A stretch of DNA of 64,000 nt from Puniceicoccaceae bacterium (GTDB lineage: Bacteria > Verrucomicrobiota > Verrucomicrobiia > Opitutales > Coraliomargaritaceae): assembly GCA_018402305.1 (NCBI GenBank), contig JAGYJE010000005.1:124001-188000 (forward strand). Reading direction: 5' to 3'. A program made the translations under genes and the position numbers. Every line of letters begins with the position of its first letter. The first letter of the stretch is position 1. The notes under the pieces are model-generated. The model ran no database searches. It worked only from the letters and a program-made list of their open reading frames with translations, and had not been told where the DNA came from. Below, in pieces: positions 36,301 through 45,202 of the stretch.

Positions 36301-37019
36301 GGCACGAGGCCGCGCTGCTTGATAAACCAAACGAAGAGCATGCGGGTAAGCAGGCGGATAAGGTTTTTGGCATTGTGCTCGCGGACTTTCTGCGCGTCGG
36401 CGATGGTCGAGCCCTTGTCCAGCTCCAGATCGTCGGTCGGGAAGTGGACGTGCTTCATCGCCCAGAAATACCAGTTGGCCAGTTCCTTGTAGAAATCCTT
36501 GTTGATGGCCTCCACCGAGAAGGCCTCCTGAATCGCCGCCAGCGAGTCGAAGGCGCAACCGCCGATCTGCTTGCGGAAGGTATGGTGTCCGGCGGTGTTG
36601 GGATCGACAAAGTAGGTGTAGCGGCGGAAGTGGGAGAAGTCGGCTTTGGTGGCCTTGTAGATCTTGGTGATGTAGCTGAGGCGGAAGGCTCCGTTGGCCC
36701 CCCGGAAGATGAAGATCCCGGCATCGATCCCGCTGCGGGCTTTGAGAATGGTGCGGGCGGCATCGAACTGAGCCTTGCGGGCGCTGCGCTCGGTCAGGTC
36801 CTTTTCTGTCTCGGCGTAGGCGAAGAGCAGGGTGTCGCTCTCCAGCGGGAGCTCTCCGAACTGGGTGAATCCGGTGAAGCGGTCGGGGTCGGGATTCTCC
36901 AGGGTGTCTTCGAGCCGCTTAAAGCTGCCGGGGCAGAGCTTGCGGAAGCAGGCCTGCGCGGTCGGCAGGGAGCAGTCGCTGATGAGAGCGTCGAGTTTGG
37001 GTTCGGTGGTGGTGGGCAT
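33318..37019 (-). CDS. Eco57I-type N6-adenine methyltransferase (restriction-modification or DISARM-like)
   Basis: 1233 residues. SAM motif I ILDPACGSGAFPMGIL is near residue 518 and the catalytic NPPY in FDVVIGNPPYIQIQKF near 751; GSFYTPRPIVDYM precedes motif I as in Eco57I/PglX-like enzymes. A C-terminal region with WNHLCQWEEKLQ probably recognises the target site. The N-terminal 400 residues may hold a further domain, but I see no clear PD-ExK site. A methyltransferase beside a PLD-SNF2 helicase recalls type IIG/ISP and DISARM (DrmMI) systems. Confidence 0.85.
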   Translation of the reverse strand: MPTTTEPKLDALISDCSLPTAQACFRKLCPGSFKRLEDTLENPDPDRFTGFTQFGELPLESDTLLFAYAETEKDLTERSARKAQFDAARTILKARSGIDAGIFIFRGANGAFRLSYITKIYKATKADFSHFRRYTYFVDPNTAGHHTFRKQIGGCAFDSLAAIQEAFSVEAINKDFYKELANWYFWAMKHVHFPTDDLELDKGSTIADAQKVREHNAKNLIRLLTRMLFVWFIKQRGLVPHELFDPEQIARDYLEGFSPESKDTRFYKAILQNFFFAALNQERQERGFTKGGRDYMDNMTVMRYEKAFKEPQRFLDTVKETTPFLNGGLFECLDFVKTVPKGEKEVKKKFYEDGFSDRNDNQVEVPDFLFFGKETTDDLRDTWGLPSKGNEPVHGLIHILNRYNFTIVENSPIEQEVALDPELLGKVFENLLASYNPETQTTARKQTGSFYTPRPIVDYMVDESLKAYLLKPLTEETGMTEPDAKAGLDLLFSYEERDMDTVFEPEQVDVLIRAIDQCKILDPACGSGAFPMGILQKLVFVLGKLDPKNERWEQRQIDEARKIADPDQRRERIREIMDDFEANDDDYGRKLYLIENCLYGVDIQSIATQVSKLRFFISLVVDQNIDPAKDNFGVRPLPNLETKFVAADTLIAAEQPSGQKELAELTDVQRLKDELQEIRHKIFSVKTTTTKQKYKADDEAKRNEIAAALKANGWPDETADRLARWDPYKQNDSADFFDPDWMFGLKGFDVVIGNPPYIQIQKFPKAQKDQWLTQGYETYAATADIYCLFYERGAQLLKDGGSLVYITSNKWMRAGYGEKLRKFLASQVDTESVLDFGMAQNFGAATTYTCITRFYRQPPDDRIRSCYVTDDRAAMADPAEYFEANLVVQPNLSAEPWVVISKERQAIKSLVEAQGVPLKKWDIDINYGIKTGFNDAFYITSEQRDAIIAEDPKCEELIVPLLRGRNVQRYGTNWNGEYMINAHNGIREKGIPPVDVKRDYPAIWNHLCQWEEKLQKRQDKGDHWSNLRNCAYVEEFSKPKIIYPNMTKFLPFYYDRDEGFFTNDKGFILSTQGDSVAYLAAFLNSALFKYCFRDNFPELMGNTYEVRKIFVDIIPVKKPSPTEAELFEKLVPLIQLAKAEKQQAAYNLLEALIDAYVMECYFRDHMAERDLLFQDAVAAQLQDYDPEADTASQTSYLETLQTRLQTTDLPQKLQAIPEKSPDLLGVILKEGKV
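33321..33531. repeat. Direct repeat of the methyltransferase 3' end, copy B
   Basis: The in-gene copy, forming the last 70 codons of the methyltransferase gene; see 30970-31180 for the matching copy 2.35 kb away. Confidence 0.88.
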
Positions 37020-37169
37020 CGTAGAATTAATTTGACGAAAAAGAAAAAGTTGACGCTTTGATAATATTGTGTAGGTTTAAGGGTAGGTAAGCGCAGAAGA
37101 TGTAGAGGTCGCTTGTAATGAGTGGCAGCCTGTAAAGGGCGGGATCCTCGGTTTCTGGGACCTGTATTT

Positions 37170-37979
37170 TCATAAGCCCTCCAGGTTTTTAGCCTCGGGG
37201 GCTTTTGTTTGTGTGATTTCGAGAGGATCCGGCCAGAGTTTTAAACCATAACCCTGCAATTGTCCTTTATTTCGGTAAAATGTTCGGCGCAGATGCTTCG
37301 CGTAGGCAGGCTCCGTTTCACCATACAAATTCCGTTTTACAGCAAAATGCATGCTGGAGGCAACGGCATCGGCGGCCTGAAGTCCGGCTAACTTCGAATG
37401 CTCCACCGCCTTGATCTCACTGGGCCGTATAATGGTAGGCTCGATTTGGACCTCGTTCGGTTGGCTACCGGCATTCTCAATCAGATGGCAGAGGTAGGCA
37501 CGGATATCCTCGTAGGACATGTTGCTGCGATTTGAGAAAACGACTTCGCACGTTCGGTCGCCATCGCCGTCGATATAATGGTCTCTGCATAGCCAGGAGA
37601 GGCGTTCTAGAAGCAGACGTGTGGCATAACGGTAGAGTAAATATTTCTCGTTCTGAAATTTCTCAGGTTCACGAATCGAAGGCTTAAAAACCATGACCGA
37701 GATCGTTCTGGCAGAGAGTGCGCCAACCCGACGCACATAAGGGACACGTTGCTCGTGCTTCAAATCGACGAAGTGGAGGGCATGCTTAAGTGGTTTGCGG
37801 AGTAACTTGCGTGTTTCTTTTAAACATTCGACCACGCTGTGGTCGTTCTTAACTCGCATGACCAGAGCGGAAATGACAAACCATCTGGAGCTTCCAGATC
37901 CGTCTTCGCGAAAGACGAAGCCTTCATCTCCTGACTCGTCCACATACGCGCGAAAGCTGGCATTCTTACCTAGCTTCAC
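37170..37979 (-). CDS. DUF3800-family protein
   Basis: 269 residues. The opening FRAYVDESGDEGF is the DUF3800 signature, with later SRWFVISALVMR, HFVDLKH and LAGLQAADAVASSMHFAVK; conserved acidic residues suggest an RNase H-like nuclease fold. It starts with GTG overlapping the helicase stop (GTGA), so it is coupled to the helicase. The biochemical role of DUF3800 is unsettled, though its genes are frequent next to restriction systems. Confidence 0.82.
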   Translation of the reverse strand: MKLGKNASFRAYVDESGDEGFVFREDGSGSSRWFVISALVMRVKNDHSVVECLKETRKLLRKPLKHALHFVDLKHEQRVPYVRRVGALSARTISVMVFKPSIREPEKFQNEKYLLYRYATRLLLERLSWLCRDHYIDGDGDRTCEVVFSNRSNMSYEDIRAYLCHLIENAGSQPNEVQIEPTIIRPSEIKAVEHSKLAGLQAADAVASSMHFAVKRNLYGETEPAYAKHLRRTFYRNKGQLQGYGLKLWPDPLEITQTKAPEAKNLEGL

Positions 37980-40900
37980 GATAGCTGTCCTTTTTGGTTC
38001 TCCACGGCGATGATGACTTCCTCATGCAATGCGCCGATTCGGTTTTTTAGCTGCTTTAGATAGTCCTGCCCGAGCTCGGAGCGCAACTTGGTGAATTGCC
38101 GTTTGGCGCGCTCGTTGTTGCCGCCGATCTCGGCGATGCGGCGCAGTGTGTTTGTGGGGAGGGTCTTATACTCCGTCATATCCTCGCGCAGGTTCTTCAG
38201 GAAACCGTGCAGTGGACCCATTTCGCCGACCTTGATGAATTGGTTGACGACGTTGAGGGCCTTGGTCTCGACGCTGTTTTGCTTGGGCGGGGCGTTGTGC
38301 TTCTTCCGGTAGTCGCGCACGGCGGCGTAATCCTGCCAGAAGGCTTCGCTGAAGGGGATGCGGGGCGTATCGAACTCGCAGCGGATGAGCTCGATGGCTT
38401 CTTCGATCGGCACCTCGGCCACCTCGGCCCCGCCGGCGGGCCGGCCCTGGGCAAAGAGGTCGCGGCCCTTGAGAGTAAATACCGTCAGCCAATCATTGTC
38501 GGCCTGCTTGGCGGTCTTCACCCGGGGGGCACACTTGGCGACTTTTTCCAGGACTTCCGGGTGCTGCGCCTCGATCTCGGCCAGGAGACGGCGAATCTCG
38601 GTGAAGCTGCTCTCGCCCTCCCGTTCTTCGGGGTTGGCATTGAGCTTGGTGTAGAGCGAGGAGGCGCCGGGCTTTTCATCGCTGTCGAAGATCTGGGCGT
38701 CCTCACCCAGGGTGTTGTGGATCATGAACATTTTGTCAGCTGCGATCTGACGGCTTTTGACGATGTCGGCCCCTTTCTCGGTGGGGAAGAAATTCTGGAT
38801 GCGCAGCTCGGCGAAGACTTTTTTGCCGATCCGGTTGATCCGCCCGACGCGCTGGATGACGCGCGTCGGGTTCCAGGGGATGTCGTAGTTCACGATCAGC
38901 CCGGCGCGGTTGAGGTTGAAGCCTTCGGAAATTTTGTCGGATGCGAGCAGGATATCGAAGTCGTCGGCCTGCTTTTCGGGAGCCAGGGAGGCGTCGAAGT
39001 TGGCCAGCATCTGCTTTTCTTTTTCGGTGCCAAGGGTGCCGGGCACGGTAAACACGCGATCAGGGAAAGCGGATTCGAGCACGGGGGAGAGTTCGCGGAC
39101 CGTGTCCACATACTCGGAGAAGATGATGACCTTGCGCTTAGGTTCGCCCCTAGCGGGCTTTTCTTCGAGCGTCTTGTTCAGCGCGGCGATCAGTTCAGCA
39201 GCCTTCGGATCGTGGTTGAGCAGGCCGAGGCTGCGGATTTCCCGGTCGATGGACTCCAGCAGTTCGATGTCCGAGGCGATGTCGGCAAGGAAGCGTTCTT
39301 TGAGCGCAAAGTCTTTAACCTTGTAGACTTCTTCTTTTCGGCTGCGCTCGCCTTCCTTGTCGTCGAAGCTCGCCTCGAAGGCATCCAATTCCTTGAGGAT
39401 CTCTTCATTGTCTTTCTCCGAGAGCTGATTGAGAAGTTTCCGGTTGAGAATATAGTGCCCGGTCTTTTCAATAAAGGCGAGTGCCTTGCGGTTGATCCGG
39501 AGGAAACTCTGCAGACTGCACTCAAACGCGGCAAAGGAACTCTCAAAACGCTTCACCAACAAGCGGCGCATGAACTCATAGAGATTGCGCTGAGAGAGAT
39601 ATTCGAGGTTTTCCTCCCGGTCGAGGTTACCGCTGTCATCCTTTCCTGACTCGTAAATATAAGGCTGGTAAATCGCGCCGGTGAAACGGCCGTCTTCGGC
39701 AAAGTAATCGGTGATGACTTTGGTATAAAACCCGGATTGCTCCGAAGAGAGTTGGTAGAGGAGTTCTTCGGGAGCAGCCACTTCGGAGAGCGCGGCGATT
39801 TCGTCCTTGTAGTGCGGATCGCGGCGCAGGTCGATACGGTTGCGGCGGATCGTGACGGGTTCAATCACGGCGCGTATCTCTTTCGACAGGCTGCGGGTCC
39901 GGGCCTCGACCTTACTTAGGTCAATGCTGGGCGAGTCAAAGAGCTTTTCGTATTCTTTGGCGGCCTGGTCTCGCTTCTTCGGGTCTTTTGCATTGTGGTT
40001 CTTGCGAATATAGCTGAGGCGGCGAAAGAGACCCCGGTAGCCGGCGAAACGTTGATCCAAATCGTCTGACAGGGTGAGCGTCGATTTTCCCGGCACGGTA
40101 AAAAGCTTCAGTAGTGCGAAGATATCACCGGGCGAGTTATTGAAGGGGGTGGCCGTGAGCAGAAGCACTTGGCGGTTCCGGCAAATCCGGCTGAGCGTCT
40201 CGTAATGCTTAGAGTCCTGGTTGCGGAAGCGGTGGGCCTCGTCGATCACAATCACCTCAACATCCCGGCCCTTATTCTGAACAAAATCGGCAATCCCTTC
40301 GAGGTCGCCGCAGGAGCGCACTTCCCAGCGTTCCAACTTGAAATCCTCGACGTATTTTTCCCAGCCCGACTCGTGCTTATCGTCGCCGACCAAGCCCGGC
40401 GGACAGATGATAAGCCCGCGTTTGCCAAGAGACTTTGCGGTCAGTGAGGCAACGATGGATTTTCCCAGGCCAACCACGTCAGCGATGATCGCACCGTTGT
40501 GTGTCTCCAGGATGGAGAGAGCCTGGCGCGTGGCATCAAGCTGGTATTTGAAAGGCGTGTAGCCTGCATTTTTCAAGGTCTCGATAGCGCTTTCCGGGAC
40601 ATCTTTTTCGGCCTGCAGCTGGGCGTATTTTTGCAGGACCAAAGCGTAGGCCTCGTAAGGAGTGATCTCGGCAATAAGGGTTTCGTCCTCGAAGATCTGC
40701 AGCAGGCGGCTTTTCAGCTCGTCGATTTCGGTGATCTCAAAGGCATCCTCCCAAAGCTCATCGAAGAATTCCTCTGCCTCTTCGGTTCCGTAATCGGCAA
40801 TCTCAACATTGAACTCACGCTGGCTGACAAGCCCGGCTCGGGTCAGGTTACTGCTGCCGGTGATAAATGCCTGTTTGCGGTATTGCCCCTCCTTCAAATT

Positions 40901-41374
40901 AAAAAGATAGAGTTTGGCATGGTTTGGATCAAAGGTCTTGCGGATTTGCAGGCGATCCTCCCGGATCAAATCGAGGAAGAAATGCACCTGCCTGAGGAAC
41001 GCCTCATTATCGAATTCCTCACCGTTGAAGGCCTGTTGTAAAGATCCGAAGAATTGCTCCGCTGCTTCGTTCGTGGAAGCGTTTTTATCGAGCCCGTGCT
41101 CGACCAATACCCCAAGGCTCCGATCTGCTTGAAGGCCAACCAGAACCTTGATCTGAAGGTCAACGTTGTCGCGGATACTTTCGTAAAGTTCCTGAATGCC
41201 AGAGAAGTAGAAGAAACCGACCAAAAACTTCAGTTCCCGGCTGAGCCCGATAACTTCACGCAATCGCTTGTTCAGCGTGTTACTGGAATCGTTACTGATG
41301 AAATTCTTCATTTTTGTCGAAAAAGGAGGCGTTCTATTTGGTAAAAGTCGGTAGTTATCCCTGCCTTCGAACAC
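37976..41374 (-). CDS. PLD-nuclease/SNF2-type helicase fusion
   Basis: 1132 residues. A phospholipase D-like domain leads: NHAKLYLF (about 150) and GSSNLTRAGL, a single HxK half-site. The SNF2/SF2 motor follows: Walker A DVVGLGKSIVA (about 300), VIDEAHRFRN (about 376), LLLTATPFNNS, and motif VI NPTRVIQRVGRINRIG (about 830). Such fusions act with methyltransferases in restriction-type systems, the motor translocating DNA and the PLD domain cleaving. It is the first gene of the island operon, 460 bp downstream of sucD. Confidence 0.88.
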   Translation of the reverse strand: MFEGRDNYRLLPNRTPPFSTKMKNFISNDSSNTLNKRLREVIGLSRELKFLVGFFYFSGIQELYESIRDNVDLQIKVLVGLQADRSLGVLVEHGLDKNASTNEAAEQFFGSLQQAFNGEEFDNEAFLRQVHFFLDLIREDRLQIRKTFDPNHAKLYLFNLKEGQYRKQAFITGSSNLTRAGLVSQREFNVEIADYGTEEAEEFFDELWEDAFEITEIDELKSRLLQIFEDETLIAEITPYEAYALVLQKYAQLQAEKDVPESAIETLKNAGYTPFKYQLDATRQALSILETHNGAIIADVVGLGKSIVASLTAKSLGKRGLIICPPGLVGDDKHESGWEKYVEDFKLERWEVRSCGDLEGIADFVQNKGRDVEVIVIDEAHRFRNQDSKHYETLSRICRNRQVLLLTATPFNNSPGDIFALLKLFTVPGKSTLTLSDDLDQRFAGYRGLFRRLSYIRKNHNAKDPKKRDQAAKEYEKLFDSPSIDLSKVEARTRSLSKEIRAVIEPVTIRRNRIDLRRDPHYKDEIAALSEVAAPEELLYQLSSEQSGFYTKVITDYFAEDGRFTGAIYQPYIYESGKDDSGNLDREENLEYLSQRNLYEFMRRLLVKRFESSFAAFECSLQSFLRINRKALAFIEKTGHYILNRKLLNQLSEKDNEEILKELDAFEASFDDKEGERSRKEEVYKVKDFALKERFLADIASDIELLESIDREIRSLGLLNHDPKAAELIAALNKTLEEKPARGEPKRKVIIFSEYVDTVRELSPVLESAFPDRVFTVPGTLGTEKEKQMLANFDASLAPEKQADDFDILLASDKISEGFNLNRAGLIVNYDIPWNPTRVIQRVGRINRIGKKVFAELRIQNFFPTEKGADIVKSRQIAADKMFMIHNTLGEDAQIFDSDEKPGASSLYTKLNANPEEREGESSFTEIRRLLAEIEAQHPEVLEKVAKCAPRVKTAKQADNDWLTVFTLKGRDLFAQGRPAGGAEVAEVPIEEAIELIRCEFDTPRIPFSEAFWQDYAAVRDYRKKHNAPPKQNSVETKALNVVNQFIKVGEMGPLHGFLKNLREDMTEYKTLPTNTLRRIAEIGGNNERAKRQFTKLRSELGQDYLKQLKNRIGALHEEVIIAVENQKGQLS

Positions 41375-41518
41375 AGAATAGGATTTCGCTCGAACCGTCC
41401 ATAATGAATCGCCAAGTAACGCAGTTAAATTGGTAAGTCCGGTTAGCCCGGATCTGATTCAAATCTGAAATAAGGAGATTGCTTCGCCATTTCAGCGTCT
41501 GCTCCGACTGTGAATACT

Positions 41519-41677
41519 TCAGTCCGTCATCCCGAAGAGGTCCATGTTCAGGACGTCCGCCTCACTGGCATAGACCAAGCTGATTTGCTTGCCGGTCAGC
41601 TCGGGCGGAATCAGATTGGCCCGTATCGCATCGGTATGGATGCGGTAGTTGATCTTTGTGAGATGACGCCTCAGGTC
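41519..41677 (-). pseudogene. Fragment resembling a phage-type KilA-N/DNA-binding protein
   Basis: Fifty-two codons between stops, no start: INYRIHTDAIRANLIPPELT followed by SLVYASEADVLNMDLFGMT. The phrase is familiar from small DNA-binding proteins found in restriction-system operons and phages, but I cannot be sure of the family. It lies in the 460-bp gap between the helicase start and sucD; the rest of that gap holds a stem-loop and nothing else recognisable. Confidence 0.35.
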
Positions 41678-41771
41678 CTAGCCCAGCTGGGCCTGTTCCG
41701 CTTCCTGGAGGCGCTTTTTAAAAGAATACCCAGAGTGGGGGTCGTTCCGAGGAGCGGAGCGAGGAGAAGAC

Positions 41772-41792
41772 CGTTCTCCGCGAAGCGGAGAA
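41772..41792. other. Perfect 9-bp stem-loop downstream of sucD
   Basis: GTTCTCCGC, a 3-base loop, then GCGGAGAAC. No T-run follows on the minus strand, so it is not a classical terminator for sucCD. It lies in a GC-rich stretch (41745-41840) with further short inverted pieces, just inside the right border of the island. Confidence 0.55.
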
Positions 41793-41834
41793 CCTTTAGT
41801 TTTGTGTGTTGGGCGTTCCGTCGCAGAGCGACCG

Positions 41835-42719
<885 letters not shown>

Positions 42720-42768
42720 TGGATAGCTTTAGTTTAAAAATGTGGGCTTGGTGGATTCAGTCGTGCGT

Positions 42769-43959
42769 TTAACCGGCTTTTTCGACCTGATCGACGATCA
42801 TTTTGGCGGCTTCGACGAGGCTATCGGCGGGCGTCAGGGCCACACCGCTCTCTCGCAGGATTGTTTTGCCGGCTTCCACATTCGTCCCCTCCAGGCGGAC
42901 GACGAGGGGCACGGTGATGTCGACGTTTTTCGCCGCGGCTACGATGCCGCGGGCGATGACATCGCACTTCATAATGCCACCGAAAATATTAACGAGGATG
43001 CCCTTCACATTTTTATCCGAGAGGATGATTTTGAAGGCGGCCGTCACTTGGTCCTCATTAGCACCGCCGCCGACGTCGAGGAAGTTTGCGGGCGAGCCAC
43101 CAAAGCTTTGGATGATATCCATGGTCGCCATGGCCAGCCCGGCACCGTTCACCATGCAGGCGATGTTTCCGTCGAGCGCGATGTAGGCGAGGCTGTGCTT
43201 GGAGGCCTCGATTTCCTTGGGGTCCTCCTCGTTAAGGTCGCGGAGCTGTTGGATCTCCGGGTGCTGGAAGATGGCGTTGCTATCGAAGGATACCTTGGCA
43301 TCCAGTGCCATGAGCTGGCCGCCGGTGGTTTCGACGAGTGGGTTGATCTCTACCAGCATGGCGTTCTTTTCCCAATACATCTTGTAAAGTCCCGTCAGGA
43401 TGCGGGCGAACTGCTTGACCTGCTCACCCTCAAAGCCGAGTGCAAAGGCGACCCGGCGGCAATGGTAGTGGCGCAGACCCATGGTCGGCGAGACCGGCAC
43501 GCGGATCAATTTCTCCGGTGTCTTCTCGGCCACGGCCTCGATATCCATACCGCCCTCGGTGGAAGCGATCACCATCGTTTGGGCGGTCTCGCGGTCGAGC
43601 ACGACGGCGAGGTAATATTCATGCTTAATGTCGCAGGCCTCGGTAAAGTAGAGCGTTTGCACCTTGCGGCCCTCGGGTCCGGTCTGAGCGGTGACCAGCG
43701 TGTTATCGAGCATGTGGTTGGCCGCGTCCTGCGCTTCTTGGCGGTTTTGAACCACTTTGACACCGCCCTTGTAGCCGTCGATGAAAGTACCCTTGCCCCG
43801 TCCACCAGCGTGGATCTGGGCTTTGACGACAATCATGTCGTCGCCAAGGTGGGAAATAGCGGTTTCAACCTCCCGGGAATTGGTGGCGGCGTAGCCGCGT
43901 GGAACGGGCACTCCGTATTCCTGAAGGAGGCGTTTGGCCTGATACTCGTGGATGTTCAT
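42769..43959 (-). CDS. sucC: Succinate--CoA ligase [ADP/GDP-forming], beta subunit
   Basis: 396 residues, the standard size. ATP-grasp start [36 protein letters not shown], metal-binding [38 protein letters not shown] and the CoA-ligase tail with [16 protein letters not shown]. Forms the heterodimer with SucD. The 200 bp between its start and pheS should hold both divergent promoters; I could not single out convincing boxes. Confidence 0.96.
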   Translation of the reverse strand: MNIHEYQAKRLLQEYGVPVPRGYAATNSREVETAISHLGDDMIVVKAQIHAGGRGKGTFIDGYKGGVKVVQNRQEAQDAANHMLDNTLVTAQTGPEGRKVQTLYFTEACDIKHEYYLAVVLDRETAQTMVIASTEGGMDIEAVAEKTPEKLIRVPVSPTMGLRHYHCRRVAFALGFEGEQVKQFARILTGLYKMYWEKNAMLVEINPLVETTGGQLMALDAKVSFDSNAIFQHPEIQQLRDLNEEDPKEIEASKHSLAYIALDGNIACMVNGAGLAMATMDIIQSFGGSPANFLDVGGGANEDQVTAAFKIILSDKNVKGILVNIFGGIMKCDVIARGIVAAAKNVDITVPLVVRLEGTNVEAGKTILRESGVALTPADSLVEAAKMIVDQVEKAG

Positions 43960-44161
43960 CGTGTGGATCTGTGTGTTTTAGAGGCGGAAAGTGGGAGTGT
44001 TGCCAAAGCCTTCGAACCGGTGCAATCTCTTTTGTCGCTTTTTCGCAAAAGAAACAGAAGCCGAAACGGTGCATGCAGGATTGGGGACTTTTCCCTGAAA
44101 ACGTCTCGACAAAACACCCCAGACGGAGAGCCTCTCGGCATTCACTCATTTGAAAGGTCCT

Positions 44162-45202
44162 ATGCAAGCAGAGTTAAACACAATCGTTGCCCAAGTTGGC
44201 GAAAAAGCGTCCAGCATCACCACGCGGGCTGAGTTTGAGGCGTTTAAGGCCACGATCTCAGGACCAAAAGGCTCACTCACAGAGGTGATGAAGGGCATGG
44301 GCGCGGTTCCCAAGGAAGACAAGCCGGCCATGGGTAAATTGATCAACGAGGCGAAGACAGCAGTGCAGGCCATCTTTGACGCTGTGCTCGAAGGCCTCGA
44401 AGCCGCCGAGATGGCGGCGCGTCTGGGGCCTCCCATCGACCCCACATTGCCCCCACCGGATGCGGGTCGCGGAACGCTGCACCCCATCGCGCAGGTCCGC
44501 GAGGAGATGGTGAACCTCTTTCGCCGCATCGGCTTTTCCGTGGCCGAGGCCACCGAAGTGGAAACGGAGCACTATTGCTTCGATGCGCTGAACATTCCGG
44601 CGGATCACCCGGCCCGCGACATGCAGGACTCCTACTACCTTCCGGATACGCTCAAAGTGGCAAATGTGAGCCAGCACGCCGAGGAGAAATACCTGTTGCG
44701 CACTCACACCTCGACGGTGCAGATCCGCACCATGCTGGAGGCCAAGCCGCCGATCCGCATCGTCGCGCCCGGGCGCTGCTTCCGCCGCGACACCCCGGAC
44801 GCCACGCACAGCGCCAACTTCCACCAAATCGAGGGGCTCTATGTCGACCAAAACGTCACCCTGCTCGACCTCAAAGCGACGCTCGATCATTTCGTGAAGA
44901 CGATCTTCGGAGCCAAGGCGAAAACCCGCCTGCGCCCCAGCTTTTTCCCTTTCACCGAGCCCAGCTTCGAGATGGACTTCTTCTCCCCGGACCTCGGCAA
45001 GCTCAGCAACAAGTGGCTCGAGATCATGGGCTGCGGCATGGTCGACCCCGAAGTCTTCAAAGCCGTCGGCATCGATCCCGGGGTCTACACCGGCTACGCC
45101 TTCGGCATGGGCATCGAGCGCATCGCTATGATCCTGCAGGGCGTCGATGACATCCGCTACTACTACCAAAACGACGTCCGCTTCTTGAAACAGTTCGCAT
45201 GA
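44162..45202 (+). CDS. pheS: Phenylalanine--tRNA ligase alpha subunit
   Basis: 346 residues from ATG 44162, which has GAAAGG just upstream; a TTG at 44150 is less likely. Class II motifs: HPIAQVREEMVNLFRRIGFS, DMQDSYYLPDT, LLRTHTSTVQIRTM, RCFRRDTPDATHSANFHQIE and YAFGMGIERIAMI. Forms the alpha2beta2 enzyme with PheT, whose ATG overlaps this stop (ATGA). Confidence 0.96.
   Translation: MQAELNTIVAQVGEKASSITTRAEFEAFKATISGPKGSLTEVMKGMGAVPKEDKPAMGKLINEAKTAVQAIFDAVLEGLEAAEMAARLGPPIDPTLPPPDAGRGTLHPIAQVREEMVNLFRRIGFSVAEATEVETEHYCFDALNIPADHPARDMQDSYYLPDTLKVANVSQHAEEKYLLRTHTSTVQIRTMLEAKPPIRIVAPGRCFRRDTPDATHSANFHQIEGLYVDQNVTLLDLKATLDHFVKTIFGAKAKTRLRPSFFPFTEPSFEMDFFSPDLGKLSNKWLEIMGCGMVDPEVFKAVGIDPGVYTGYAFGMGIERIAMILQGVDDIRYYYQNDVRFLKQFA

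Noticed and set aside
38096-39649. Plus-strand frame of over 500 codons opposite the helicase gene.
   Set aside because: Antisense shadow of the PLD-SNF2 helicase, which has clear motifs on the other strand; high GC leaves such frames open.
41772-41792. Rho-independent terminator for sucCD.
   Set aside because: The stem is perfect but no T-run follows on the minus strand.
42742-44232. Plus-strand frame of nearly 500 codons opposite sucC.
   Set aside because: SucC on the minus strand is unmistakable; this is its shadow.
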